A DNA stretch of 64,000 nt from Paratinospora sagittata (GCA_035771175.1 CM069598.1:575501-639500), one strand, 5' to 3'; positions 35,801 through 48,035 are shown, numbered from the stretch's first letter. The notes: generated by a model from the sequence alone, not told the origin. Made by a program: numbers and translations.

Positions 35801-38800
35801 CTGGGGTGTGACAGGAATAACATAAAGAACATGGTAATCTGGAGAAGAAATCACAGGACTTCTTCAAGGATTAGAAGTGTGGCTGGCATTGAAATACAAG
35901 GTATAAAGATTGATGTGTTAATGGTAGCTTGATATGCATCATTGGGCCTCCACCTATCAGCTATAGCTTTTTTTTTTAAGGCCGCCCTATAATCTACCTG
36001 CCAGAGAAACTTCTATTTCTAAGATAATGGCAGCATGATATGAAAACAAGTGACTGAAGAAAGAAATGAAAAAGAGGCATGAGAAAAAATACTAGAAGGT
36101 AAATAGATACCAAAAAATGAACCAGACGGATAGGTAACTTTTAACAAAAATGACACTAATACCTCAAGTTGGTTCTGTTGAAAATCAAGTTTCTCTGAAT
36201 GGCTCACGTCAACATGGACTTCTCGTTTTCCACCACAAATACAGAAAGATGAGAAATCAATTGAGACCGCTGAAGTTCTTTGGGAAAGATACTTCAAAAT
36301 CACTTCCCTGAATTCAGCTTTTGTCCCAGTGTCATTTTTCAACAATTCCTTTAGAAGAAATCCAAGCTGAAAAATAAGAGAGATGAAAATATAGAGCATA
36401 GCATGAGTGGTCGTGTACAACCTAAAACAATGTAGACAATCAGTCCTAGAAATTACTTCCTCAAAGACTCCTAATATCAAAAAGATGATTGAGAAGTTAG
36501 TGATTTATAAAAGTACCTGGTTACTGTGGGAAACAAGGGATCCGGTGAAATCTTTAACCAGAGTCCTCAGCATAGCATCAATGAGCTAAAATATTTATAG
36601 ACGCAATACGACATCAGGTCAAATACAATCTTTAAGAACGACAAATAAAAAACCAAGACAAGGTCATCATAAACTTCAAAATCTTTCAAGAGTAAAAGAA
36701 CTGGGGAGGTTTGTGCATAGCCAAGGTAGCAAAATTTTAATGTCTATTTTGGTTGTTTACATAACTACATGTTATTCTTTTCTGTCGGGAGCCTCTCAAA
36801 AGGGTTCCGAGAAGATCCATAGAAACTCTTGTCCAAATCATTACCATGATATATTTTTAACATACAAGATTACAAGCTAAGAGAGCAAGTATTGACAAAG
36901 AATTAGAGCACAAAGTCGGCATCACCAGCTTTGTTCATCTAACCTTATCAGTGAATATTTGAGCATAAAGCAGGCTAAGTCAACCACATCTACAGATATA
37001 AAACACAAAAAACCAACAATTAAAGAAAAAAAAGGAGAGGATCTTACCTACCATTGCATTCAAAGGCAAGTCTTCAATGCCATTCCACTCTGTGAGATAA
37101 GCCTGTAGGAGCCCGAGCCCGAATCGATCATAGAGAAAAGTCAGAGCATCAACCACCTTAGTCTTTTCAAGAGAGACCTGACTGGAAAACTGAAGAAATT
37201 CTAAAAGCTGCTGATCATATGATGAGTCAGAGTCATCGGAGGACTCATCAGCACTTTCACCACTGATCAAGGAGGATGGCAAACTCTTCGGTAAGGAAGT
37301 AATCTTCACAGTTCCTCCATACCTCCAAATACCAATTCCACCTGCTTGCTTCCATTCATGGTACCCTTTAAGACACAAAATGCAGTCCACAACCTTAACT
37401 GATGACCCTCCCTATTTAGAAAAAAAATAGGAAAAAAGAGAATTTCTCAACTTGGGAACAAGAAAGTTTAGGCTATGTTTGGTTGGTGATTCAAAAACAA
37501 TGATTGAATTCGAAACTGAAAAATTAGAAAATGACTTTTTATTGTTTCCTGAAAACAATCAGTTTTCTTAACAAAAAGTTGAACACTCTCTTCCCAATTT
37601 ACTCAACCAAACACGTTTTTTGTGTTTATGGAATTTTAGATATAGAAAATTGTATCTGATCACAAACCAAACGCGATTAATTTTCTATAAAATCCATTAT
37701 AGGATTAAATTATAAGTTATGTTCAAAACCTTCTCCAAGTCGGAAGCTTCAAATGTCAACAATTTCATCTCTCCAACAGCAACCAGAAAATTTCTCATGT
37801 TTTCAAAGTACTGAATGGCTGATTGAGCAGCCCCATCAGTTGATTGAACTGCCATAATTGGACTTTCCACCACCTATAATTATAACAAAAAAATTTCATG
37901 AGTGAATTCCAAATTATGAGTTACGTGATGGGTATTTATTAAAACGAATAAGGGAGCAGTGCAGCAGCAATTTTTTAACATACCTTTGATACAGCTCCAG
38001 GATTGACTTTGTTGAGGACATTGCATAAGATGAGGCCGTTGCGCAGGGCAAGACAGAATTCTTCCTCGGTGGGTTCTGTGGGTAGAATTTCCAAGGCACC
38101 GTGGTCCATCTGCCGTAGCCATTCCGTCGCCTGATATCTTCTGCAAGCTGTTCCAGACAATATTCGTTAGCAATTCTGGCACCTTGTGTAGGAAGGGAAT
38201 TTGCCGTGTAATTCTCCGTACTATTCATGGAATCTATTATAAGATTATCTCATGGTTTAATTTTAGCAAGTATATGCCAAATTAGAGTGATTTATGTTAA
38301 TTTAACAGGTTTATTTGAATGATCCAACAGTACTTGGTTGATAATACTAGCACCAAAATGAAGGCACAGGCTCACGCATGCTTTCGAAAAAATGGAACTG
38401 TAGCATGTCTGTGATCAATTCGCCAAACAAATTGTGCACCCTACACCGGGATAATAAATTTAAAAAAAGGTGTAAAATTCAAACTACTACCTGTAAATAA
38501 AAGGGCAATATTTCAAACAAAAATCAAAATACTGAAATTGGTGCTGTACTAATAATAAATTGGACGTACTTCCAAACGTATTGGCCTTAAATGATCCTAT
38601 TCTACCAGCCAAGCCAATACTTCACATGTATCACACTTTTTCTCACATCAATTCTATAGATCTTTCAATTGTCATCAGGCCCATGTACGAACCAACTTTT
38701 TTTTTTTTAACCTACTCAAATCAGAGATCAAAAGCTGTAATTTTCAGAATTCAAAGTTTCAAACAAGTGCGCCTTTCATTAAATGACCACCCGTGGGCTC

Positions 38801-39525
38801 CATGAGTTGGCGGTGACCCATATTATTGCATTCTGGCCCATAAGAGCACCACCCAAGGATTCACAATTTCAAAATTCCTTCTTTATTTTTTTTTATTTTT
38901 GTTGCGGAGTAATGTGGAATGTGGACCTCAACCTCAACTACATCAATTAGTTGCCTAAGACTAGAAGCAAATTCATAAGCTAAAGTTTTCTCCATTGGCC
39001 TGAGTATTAAAATCAAAAGTAAATAACTAAATGTTGTTTGGCGCCGCTTGAGCACTAAGTGATTGAAATTAATGGTAGTGGAAGTAACCGGTGGGCTCCA
39101 AATATTTCCGTTTTATCACCTAACAACACTATTCATCACGAGCCACCGCATTACCTCGATTCTTTTTGCGTTCTTGCTGTTGCTCATAATTACTAGTTAT
39201 TTCCCTCAAAAAGTTCTCAAATATGTCGTATCAGTTGCCCCATGCATAACGCGACACAGGAGAGTAATAACCCGGTACGAACAGAGGACTGTAGCAGAGG
39301 AAGCTGTACGGTTTCCAGAGTTTGAAATTGTAGAACAGTACTAGTAGTAGTAGTGTAGAGAGGTATAGTGATATTACCTGCTGCTTCGGCTTTTCTTTGT
39401 GCCAATTCGTCATCGTTAATGATCTCATCCGTAAATGAAACGTCGTTGGAGTTCAAACCCCTTCCTCCTCTCAAGCTCTTGCTTGGAGAATTGAATGTGG
39501 AATGGCAATTCGTTTCGTGTGGCAT
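30093..39525 (-). CDS. KIN14: KIN-14 kinesin with N-terminal calponin-homology domain, 17 coding exons, complete
   Basis: Minus-end-type plant kinesin. Minus-strand exons: 39525-39378, 38147-37984, 37873-37730, 37411-37052, 36585-36517, 36366-36163, 34936-34855, 34699-34604, 34505-34323, 34024-33918, 33075-32904, 32700-32541, 32450-32197, 31956-31793, 31707-31372, 31282-30579 and 30255-30093. Every junction is GT-AG and the sum is 3510 bp, 1169 residues. The CH domain, about residues 50-175, has [30 protein letters not shown] and [12 protein letters not shown] coiled region (about 330-420) precedes the motor (about 423-770), which starts [15 protein letters not shown]. Motor motifs are [14 protein letters not shown] (P-loop), NERSSRSHS (switch I) and [14 protein letters not shown] (switch II). 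The neck sits before the motor, as in KIN-14 proteins. The tail is basic, Ser/Pro-rich, and contains a duplicated 47-residue block. The start is MPHETNCHS; a leader exon (about 40080-39863) is joined by a 5' UTR intron. CH-KIN-14 proteins link actin and microtubules. The exact orthologue is unsettled. Confidence 0.93.
30477..30546 (+). repeat. Degenerate tRNA-like SINE head in the last kinesin intron
   Basis: TTTAGTTCAATGGTTTGACA (A-box-like) and AAGTTCAATTCCT (B-box-like) lie about 35 bp apart. The acceptor-stem halves do not pair, so it is not a tRNA gene. It lies in the intron 30256-30578. Confidence 0.35.
31421..31706 (-). repeat. 141-bp in-frame tandem duplication inside a kinesin exon
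   Basis: Two adjacent copies (from 31421 and from 31562, period 141 bp = 47 codons) are identical except for about one base in 141. The encoded blocks run [20 protein letters not shown] on to [10 protein letters not shown] and differ only by Leu versus Phe (PLHLPRL and PLHFPRL). The copies lie wholly within exon 31707-31372, joined at the shared CTCAAACCT. The duplication adds 47 residues to the post-motor region without breaking the frame. Confidence 0.93.
32799..32852. repeat. (AAT)n microsatellite in a kinesin intron
   Basis: AAT trinucleotide array of about 18 units with one AAC interruption, between exons 32700-32541 and 33075-32904. Confidence 0.85.
35188..35812. mobile_element. Tandem and inverted SINE-like repeat cluster in a kinesin intron
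   Basis: A block of about 110 bp, reading GGTATAACAATATTATGTGG on through GGGGTACGCTCGGTATGA to GTACTAGGGTGTGACA, occurs three times: inverted at about 35188-35300, direct at about 35440-35548, and direct at about 35708-35812. The first two copies could fold into a long hairpin. The two spacers carry Pol III A-box-like GGTTCAGTGGCTACTC and TATCAGTGGTTACTC, and B-box-like GAGTTCGACTTG and GAGTTCGAATCTG. The best reading is two tandem tRNA-derived SINEs whose 3' body is the repeated block, plus an inverted copy. It sits in the 1226-bp intron 34937-36162. Confidence 0.7.
37474..37680. repeat. Possible MITE in a kinesin intron
   Basis: GGCTATGTTTGGTTGGTG near 37472 faces CAACCAAACACG (about 37603) and ACCAAACGCG (about 37667) in inverted orientation, in an AT-rich stretch. 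This resembles short inverted-repeat transposons but the ends do not match well. Confidence 0.3.
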
Positions 39526-39862
39526 TTTGGCCTCTGCAACCATTACACAATACAAAAAATGTAAATTGCAAATCACCTCCGTTATCACCACAATAATCTC
39601 GAGCAATACGAAGAAATTTTAGGAAAAACATCTCAGTTTCAGCTTAATTTTAGATCAATAAAAGCAATATTGAAGAACTGCCTCTGACTCTGGATTGTAT
39701 ATATGTTAAAGTTTCAAAAGATCAAACTCTGTGGATTGTAACTCTATACTTAAAACTGATTTATTTAACTAACTATGAAGAAGTAATTTTTTTTTCTAAG
39801 ATTCAACAGCAAAACACTACATTTCAGGTTTCAGTATCATCATCTACTTCTAGCTATCTTAC

Positions 39863-40080
39863 CTTCAAAAGAAGAAACTTATTAACTCCGGTGAAATCCT
39901 CAGAACTCCGGCGAAAAACTCCAGATATTGATCCGAAAACCACTTCGCTACGCCGGAAAAGAACTGTTCTTATCGTTTTCCGTCAGCATCCGAGGCGCTC
40001 GCAATCAGAAAATTGAATTGTAGAAGCAGGTTTCTTGTGTGCCGTGACAGAGATCGTTCAAAAAATGAGAGAGTTTCGTA
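39863..40080 (-). other. Probable KIN-14 5' UTR exon
   Basis: A strong donor (TTGAAG/GTAAGATAG) at 39863/39862 pairs with acceptor GGTTGCAG at 39536-39534, only 8 bases before the chosen start codon. This gives a 329-bp leader intron. The upstream boundary, the transcription start, is only estimated. Confidence 0.55.
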
Positions 40081-43000
40081 TATTTAATGCTTCCAGTCTC
40101 AGAAATTACTCGCAGAACCAAAACTCTTTTAAACCATTGGATCCTGTACACCCGGGAATCGTGTAATCGGCTGATAGACTTTAGCTACTTCATCTATGGA
40201 ACACGTGGTGCTAAAATACTAGTAGTCATTTATGAAATCCGGCTTCCGGGACCAGGTGAAACCATATACTCCTCGCTGACTGCCCTAAAGAAACGTTTGG
40301 TTTGTCTTACTTTGTTGGACAAAATAATGATACTTAGACTAAGTGTCACTAACGGAGAGGCACCGCCGTTAGGTCAGTTACGTTTCCTTCAGACTCATGA
40401 GAGTACGAGAGAAAACGGCATTGATAACTGCTAAATTAGCCCGTTAAGACCTGGGTTGACTCAGAGAATGTTCCTCCACGTGGCGAAACATCATGCCACT
40501 TCCATCATAACGAATTCTTTATCCTGTGGTTAGTCGCGAGTACCGGAACGACGAGCCGGCCGAAGATTATCAGAACCATTCATTGAAAACATTATGTTAT
40601 GATACTTTAATTAATTAAAGGTTTAAAAAGAGATAATCTTAACATTATCTTAGTAAAATGTCGAATTAAATTAAAAGGTAGCAAACCTGGGTAATGTGTT
40701 TGAGTACATATATACGATAGATCTCACTTAGAGATTTGAGTATGTACCGAATAATTAAACCGCTTTATCATTTAATTATTACAAAAATTCCCCATCAAAG
40801 ACAAAAATAAATAAATAAGGATTTCATATATATATATTGCACATGGATGATTCCTACAAACTCCAGCATTGCAAGACAATTGGATCAATGTAGTACGATT
40901 TTAGTGGATTATTGCTCGAAAAACCACACCTATGGGTTGAGTGCTTACTCCAATTTCCATCTTTTAAAAAGTTCATCTAAGGCAATAATATTGGTTGGAA
41001 AAAAAAAAAATGGTAAAGTGACATTTTTTTTAAAATAATATTAATAAAATTTATTTTATTATGTAAAATTATTATTTTAATATGCTCCTAATTCAATCGG
41101 GCTCTGATACCATAACGTTTTAATTGAATTAGGTGTGAGATTTTATTTTAAAAGGTCTCAATACATCCTAAAATATAATTCATATAATAAAATTGTTCAT
41201 ATCCAATGACCTATCATAAGCATGTCTAACATGTTTAATAGATATATATATTTTTTATTTCTCTAACATGTTAAATTACCACTTATACTTCTACAAAGCT
41301 CATGAAATCTTTTTTCTTTTTTCTTTTTTCTTTTTCTTTTTTGGTGACAGATATTAAACTGATGAAATCTTGTGGCGTAGGGGTTGGTGAAAGAGATAAG
41401 AGTAAGTGACAAAAGTAGTACAGAGGGACGTTAGAGATTTTGAAAATAAAAAGAGCCAAAGTTGCTTATAACAGCAACGTTGGATCCTTCTCGTTTAAAT
41501 GATTACGGAGGTAAACTTTTCATGTATATCTTTATTGCCTTTTTAATTTATTGCCCGTTGGATGGACCACTTGGGAGAAACCTTCTTTCTCAAAACATTA
41601 TAATCTTTTGCTTTGCTTTAAGAAAATCACATTTAGATTGTTGGTTGGAGTCTTGAGAGTACTGAAGGCTTTGCTTCACTTAGAAGCTTTGTCTTGTTAT
41701 CACTCCGTCTATAGTGGAGTGCAGCTCTTGTGCTTCTAGGAGTTATGCCACTATCCAATCCTTGGCCACTTTGATTAATTAGATTTTTGTTTTTATTATT
41801 AAGAAAATGGGTGAGTAATTAGATTATTAATGCCCTTAATGACCCAAATTATTCATCAATCAAGGCTTAATTATTAATTTAGGGATACATTTTTTTAAAA
41901 AAAAATTGAGGGTATTTTGGTTTTTTAGTATACTCAATTCTTTGAGACGTGAGTGAACCTCCCTATTCTTATGTACACATCTAAAACTCGAGGATTGATA
42001 TGGAATTCAAATTTAAGACTAGTCTTCCTTGTAAACATATATCACATTAATTAGCTATTAATTTATTAAGAAATTTAGTTTACATCTATAGCGAAATTAA
42101 CTTAAGAGAGAAAGTGCAAGAGAAAAAAGAAGGAAAAAGAAGTTAAAAGAAAAAGGCACGCGGATCAAAATTGATTCAGTAAGATTAATTTTATCCAAGG
42201 GTTTGTAGTCTTGGAGGTAAGAATACTTTTGACTTTGGGTAGGGAAAAACGGGTGAAATTGTTAACACAAGGAGCAATATGATCAGTGTCTAAAAAATCA
42301 TTTTATGCCTAGAGCTTGATGCTTTCGTGAGAGCTTCTATTATTACTAGGGTCACCGAGCATGCTCGCTTGCTATATCACGCCTATTGCCCCTTGCTGGC
42401 CCTGCAAGCGTGCGAGCTAGCCACTCACACACACACACGCTAAACACGTATATTTGTAGTTATATGAAAACTGAAAAGATGTCCTAACTTATATGTGTTT
42501 TTCATTGATGTTTTAGGTAGATAGCCTTAGAGTGTGAGAGTTAAACACGCTTTTGAAATGATCTTTGAGACATTCCCATTAATTATAGGCCTAAGGGCTC
42601 ACACGGTGTTTCAAATCATGTCACATTGGTGGTCCAAAATAAAACATTATTTTCCATCTTCTTTCCTAGCTTCTGCAAATGAAGGTGTGGACCCATGATA
42701 TATATATATCTCCAACTTTTTTAATTAATTTTTTTTTTCTCTTCCATTATACGTTGAAAAGACTGGCAACGAAAATTCTATTATTTGATATATATCAAAA
42801 GAGATGTCTATTGCTGCTGCAACGTAGTCCTACTTAATCTAACTTGAAAGACTTGAGAAGCAAAATTGAGCTAACACTTTTGGGACAATAACTCGTCAGC
42901 TAATTATACTAAGCAATATTTTGCCATAACTATGGAATGAGGGCTCCGGCTTAAAGATTAAGATACTACATGACTTTTGTAACATTTTCTTGCATGTAAA

Positions 43001-43300
43001 AGCGTGTTCAATTTGGTACTATTTTAATAATTCTGAAATTGTTAATGTTTGTATTGCAGTAGACTAGTTTCTAAAACTTATTTTCTGTTGTATATCTTAA
43101 TATTATGGTTAGTATATTTTTAAAGTTCGTAATAACTTAAAGTAATGCTAGAGACTCCATGTGCGCTAGAGACTCCAGGTGCACAAGTCCCGTGGATTAA
43201 CACAAAATCATATGTGTGGTGGACCTTTTCATGTTGATCTAAGGTACTCATTTGTCCGAGTATGTTTCCAAAACACTCCTGAATCCCTCTATCATGGTCC
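40081..43300. other. Intergenic, no supportable gene
   Basis: Contains the promoter side of the kinesin near its left edge, then AT-rich DNA with TA-rich tracts (40829-40839, 41243-41251, 42698-42708) and a CT-rich run (41308-41342). A primer-binding-site remnant at 41099-41112 is listed separately. The open frames here have no recognisable protein character. Confidence 0.45.
41099..41112 (-). mobile_element. LTR retrotransposon primer-binding-site remnant
   Basis: The plus strand reads GGGCTCTGATACCA, the exact complement of TGGTATCAGAGCCC, the initiator tRNA-Met primer-binding site of many plant LTR elements. On the minus strand the preceding bases, at higher coordinates, would be the end of a 5' LTR. 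No second LTR or coding part was found, so only a fragment remains. Confidence 0.5.
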
Positions 43301-43319
43301 TATAGTATTTCTTTCATTT

Positions 43320-44470
43320 AACAAACTAACAAACTGTTAATGATAGATTGATATATCTTGTTGGCCTTCACCTATCATAACTTTTAGGTCAAGTCATTTC
43401 TAACATTTTATCAGAGCTTTTGTTTTCTTCTGACTCTCCATGAGGCAGCACAAGATGGACACTGTTAATGAGAGTTTAATGTGCATTGTTTGTGTATCAA
43501 GTTATAACTTTTAAGTGAAGTGGTTTATCAAGCTATAGTAAACACATTAATTTCTTCTAAAATCCTTAGTTGTTGTTGTTTAGTTTGGTTGTTAGGCTGG
43601 TGCTCTTAGAGTTATCATACGCCCAGCCAATAAACCATAGAATTCTTCAATCTAAGCCCAAATTTAACTAATTAAACTGGAGCCTTTCATGGCTAACTAG
43701 ACTAGAGCCCAAACTTAAATGTGTTGCATGGATTCGACTTGGATGGATTCGAGCGTTGTTCATGTATAGAGGGGACCCAAGTGCTTAGATTGGAGAAAAC
43801 CCAAGCAGGTAAAGAACACATCGAAGTTGAGTTGAGTTGCATGGAGTGAAAAGAAAATAACATAGACAAAGTTATTCTAACTTCAGGTTCTCATCGCAAT
43901 CGCTTTTACTGGCACAGTATATGTTAGATGGAATGTTAAAAAATCATTAGATAGATGAATTGTATTTGTATAAAATAGATATATATATATATATATATAG
44001 TGATTTCAGCATTTCACTAGCTTACTCTTTTCCTCATTCACTGATAAAAATTACTTAATTCAAAAGTTATAATTGTTAGTTAAGACTCTAATAATACATA
44101 TCAAGTTATCATCAAGACTTGAACCTAAAATCTCTTACAAAATTAAGGCTATAATGTCATGTTAAAAATTACTTAACCTAAAAGTTATAGCTGTCAGATA
44201 AGGGTCCAACAATGTATATTAAGCTATCATCAACACTCTTCCTCACGTGTAACCTCATCCTACACGTGAAGAGCTAGAAGAGAAATAAAAAAAGAGAAAC
44301 ACTAATTATGTAAATAAAAAATATACAAATGTCAATAACAAAATTTGAACCTAAAATATTTTGTAAAACTAAAATTCTTATATTATGTTGAAAACCACTT
44401 AACCCAGAAGTTATAGCTATTAAATAATGGTCTAACAATACATATCAAACTATCATCAACACAATCACCA
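43320..44470. repeat. Cluster of LTR-type repeat remnants
   Basis: The phrase TTACTTAACCTAAAAGTTATAGCTGTCAG followed by GGTCCAACAATGTATAT and ATCATCAAC recurs, diverged, at about 44047-44125, 44165-44240 and 44395-44462. Related pieces appear in reverse near 43345-43412, where CATTTTATCAGAGC resembles a decayed TGGTATCAGAGC primer-binding site. This suggests several solo or partial LTRs of one family. A TA microsatellite at 43978-44000 lies inside. Confidence 0.5.
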
Positions 44471-46266
44471 CTTCCATCATTTGACACGTTATCTATGCGC
44501 CTAATTTATGGAGAGAGACTCTTCAATTTTCTAGTATTCTAGTAAATAACTAGTGTATGTGTGGAATTTCTTCTGATATTTTTGTCTTCACTTGATCCCC
44601 TTTCTTCTTTTTCATACTTTTTTTTAACTTTATTTTGTTTTGAAATGTTACCATTAACAAAGGAATATGTGCCAAAGGAAAGTGATATGTTCCAGGCTCC
44701 AGCGAGATATATATATATATGCCTTGTTATTATTGTGAGACCAATTAAATGCCCTAAAATAAAATTTATAGCAATTCTTACCTTCCCGGTACTGCTCCCA
44801 TATCCCAATTGGGGAGGTACTGATACAACATATCCACTCCCTCATGAAGTCCACTCATCAAGTTGTAACCATCCAACCCCAGATTCTTATCTTCGGATCT
44901 TGAGATTTAAAAAAAAAAAAAACATTGTCATCGTTATACTTGTAATTGACACAGATAAAAATATTATATTAAAATTCATTATCATATTATCATAAATCTT
45001 GTATGATTCTATATAATTTAATTAATGGTCTCATAAATGTCATTTAATATTTGTATGTTCTTTATAAATATAAAGATTTCAAGTTCGTTGAATCATACAC
45101 ACACACATATATATATTGATTTTCAGACAATATGAATATAAATGCATATAAATGAGAGCTTTTATGCAATTGTAAGAATTATCGCCATATGTGATCAATG
45201 GTCAAGAATTAGAGTTATAAAAACAGTTTTCTTGCTAAACAGAACAAGGCTATATACAGTAAACCTAAGGTTTGTAAAACTAAGTAAATAAATGATAAAT
45301 GCATATGATTTAATAAATACAAAAGCCCATGTTTTTTTTTTCAAAAAACATTCTGCTTTTAATTCATAAATTAAGTTAATATGGACGAATAAGAGATTTT
45401 CGTTTAAAAGTTTTGGTTCTTACTCAACATTAAGTTTACAAGCGGCTTAGAAGAAGTATAAAGTTTTATTATAAAATATATTGAGTTTTTTTTTTTTTTT
45501 TTATCATTAAAATTTTAGTATCTAATAGTGTCATCTTTCTTTTTGAAGTGAGACTAGTCTACTAAACTCAAAATATGACAGAGACAAAGATATTCTTCCC
45601 ACCTATAATTTTATAAAGGAGAGTTTAAACTCAGAACTAAGTCCTTTAACCTTTACATTCAATCCTCAGACCATTTAATCAATTAATTTGTGGTCGGTGG
45701 TTTAAAAAAATTAAATTGAAAGTTTTTGATTGTTAAAAGGACGAAAAAACACGACGTGGCTCATGGAAATACCAATGAAGCTTCCTAGAAGATCTCAATT
45801 TTATATTATGAGGGCGAACCCTGGACACACATCTAGGCGCTGAAGAGGACAAACTCTGAGCGTCACAGCTAGTCCCCATTCATATCGCCCTCCAAATTCG
45901 GGTTTTCACCCAATATTTCCGTGCTTTCGAGTGGTCACCACTCACCACCATAAAATGGCTCGTTTTTACTTCTCTTTTTTTTTTTTTTTTCCATTTATGT
46001 GGGCCTAACGCTGATGCCGAGCTTACGTGGAATCTACATCGCAAAAACATAAACCTTTGACTACATATATGATTCGAAGCGCAAACTTCATGCACTCTCC
46101 TCCCATTCGCAATCCTTCCTTCTTCGTCACCGCGAGACGCTGCAACGCGTGTATACAAGATTTGTTTTCTTAATACACGTGTACCTATATGTATTTTGTA
46201 TTAGAAGCACGGGTCATAGTCCTTAAGAAACAATAAAGTAATAAATATAGACTAGTGGATAATTAA

Positions 46267-46281
46267 GGGGGGGGGGGGGGG
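46267..46281 (+). repeat. G15 homopolymer
   Basis: An uninterrupted run of 15 G in otherwise AT-rich DNA. It could form a G-quadruplex-type structure or be a length error of sequencing. Confidence 0.9.
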
Positions 46282-46659
46282 AATTATCTTGCCTTCTTCG
46301 TTCCGTTCAAATTAATTTGAACTAGCTCCCTATTTTTTGAACTAATTATACGAGGAAGCTAGGAAGTTGAGTACATTTGAAAAAGTGGGTGGTGTGGATA
46401 ATTTTGGTAGTAGCCTGGATTGTGGAATCACGCCCCCCCCTACACTTTTTGGGGTCTTTCTTACACATGACTATTCCAATCTGCACCCCTAGAGAATGGG
46501 CAACAAATCTTTTGGAGATTTTTCTTTTCTCCTTTTAGGAAGAAAGTTATGTAGAAAGGTAGTGTGCTATAAGGCTATGCAGCTCCGCACACAAGAGAAA
46601 ACTCTAGTACTTTTAATGTTCGTTCAATCAACATTTGAATTTTATAAATTATCATGGAG

Positions 46660-46745
46660 TTAGTATAATTGGTAAAGAAATAAATTTGAAGCCTTATAGT
46701 TTTAAGTTCAAGTCTTGCTATTACCTTAACTTAGAGGATGAGAGA
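46660..46745 (+). repeat. Degenerate tRNA-like SINE head
   Basis: GTTAGTATAATTGGTAAAG (A-box-like) and AAGTTCAAGTCTTG (B-box-like) lie about 40 bp apart. No cloverleaf forms and no tail or flanking duplication was seen. Confidence 0.35.
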
Positions 46746-47559
46746 GATTAATGTATATGATACATTCATTTTTGTATTGATCTATTAGACACTAGCGTTC
46801 ATTTTTCTCGCTTGTACATATGTGCTCATGCGTTCTCCAAGGAATTTTTCATATAAAAAATACATGACCATATACAATAATAAATATCATCTATTTGTCA
46901 TCAATATCAAAGCTTAATATAAGACCCGTATATTGTAAATGAATCGTGATAGAGGGGCTTTGAAGGACACTCGAAAATGTACTAAATCGCCTAAGTTATT
47001 GAATAAACATGAAGTCGCCTAATATATACATTTTTGTATTGAGCCGCGGACTTGAGTGCCCGAGTTTCAATTCAAGGCATTATATGTGTAATAAGAGACC
47101 TGAATACATGGTAATAGGCTACTAATCGGCCTTCGCCATTCTAGTACGTACTTTCATACAATAACTTACTTAAGACCTTTTTTGATGTTGTATTTGAGAG
47201 ATTATAAACGAAGGGTTCAGACAGCAAAATGGGCTCTCCATGTTTTTTTTTGGTCAAAAAAAAATAAAAGGCCCTCCATGACTTTGTATTCTATTTTATT
47301 TAATGCTAAAGAGAAAGTCAAGGGGGCCCTACAAAAATTATCAAAAATGTCAAGCGAAAAGGGAGGTGTTTATAATAACTAAATTAAGAAAGGATCGTGA
47401 AATATGAACTTGTTTTAACTAGGGAGATGACTCAGAAAAAAATCGAAAGATTTTACGCCTCAAATTTTTTTTTTATAGAAATACAAAAGGGCATTACGGT
47501 AATTTAAACTTCAATACGTCTTTCTCTCCTAGCTCAAATCGGCCACTATAAAATCATGA

Positions 47560-47730
47560 ACGAAATGCAAAAACTCTGCATTTGTCCACTTGAAGTCCTC
47601 TCTCCTCTCCCAAATCCAAACAATCGGAGAAACCTGTGGAAAACAAAAAGAAAAGAAAACGCTTCGATTTGATCTCTCTTCCGCTCTTTTTGCAGTCGTT
47701 ACTGCATAAATCAGAAATTTGGTTCGAGAG
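47560..47730 (+). other. Probable 5' UTR exon of the uridine kinase-like gene
   Basis: CT-rich leader sequence ending at a donor GAGAG/GTAATTCG (47730/47731). The matching acceptor TTTGCCAG ends at 48511, ten bases before the start codon. The left end is an estimate. Confidence 0.5.
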
Positions 47731-47731
47731 G

Positions 47732-48035
47732 TAATTCGAGATTTTGGATTCGATGTTGTTCTTCGTTTAATCTCCTGCATTCGTGTTCGTTCAAACTCAT
47801 TGGCTGCAGCAACGATTTTTTGCTCGATTTGAACTCATTGACAAGTATTTTTGAATCTCATTTTAGAAATTTAATCAGTTGATGATAATTCGAGATTTTT
47901 TGCATACGATGTTCTTCATTTAATCTCCTGTATTCGTGTTCAAACTCACCGGCAACGGCAACGATTTTTGCTCGATTTGAACTCCTTGAATAGTATTTGA
48001 ATCTCATTTACATATCTAATAGGTTAATGATTCAT
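47732..48035. repeat. Diverged tandem duplication, 154-bp period, in a leader intron
   Basis: TAATTCGAGATTTTGGATTC at 47732 recurs at 47886 as TAATTCGAGATTTTTTGCATAC. The shared order continues with GATGTT, CTTCATTTAATCTCCTG, ATTCGTGTTCAAACTCA, CAACGATTTTTGCTCGATTT and TTGAATCTCATTT. The copies differ by several small indels, so this is older than the other duplications in the window. Confidence 0.75.

Larger units (their letters stand above)
44471..47560. other. Intergenic, no supportable gene
   Basis: AT-rich DNA with poly-T runs (45487-45502, 45975-45990), a G15 homopolymer (46267-46281) and a C8 run near 46433. An open frame of 144 codons at 44561-44995 has low-complexity hydrophobic composition and is not accepted as a gene. 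The right end leads into the promoter of the uridine kinase-like gene. Confidence 0.45.

Noticed and set aside
40087..40434. 115-codon frame on the plus strand next to the kinesin 5' end
   Set aside because: No recognisable domain, no supporting splice or promoter signals, and it begins at the estimated kinesin leader region.
44698..44720. TA-rich tract as a promoter TATA box
   Set aside because: It is a microsatellite-like run with no gene downstream.
44561..44995. 144-codon frame on the plus strand
   Set aside because: Low-complexity hydrophobic and lysine-rich composition from A/T tracts, and no family resemblance.
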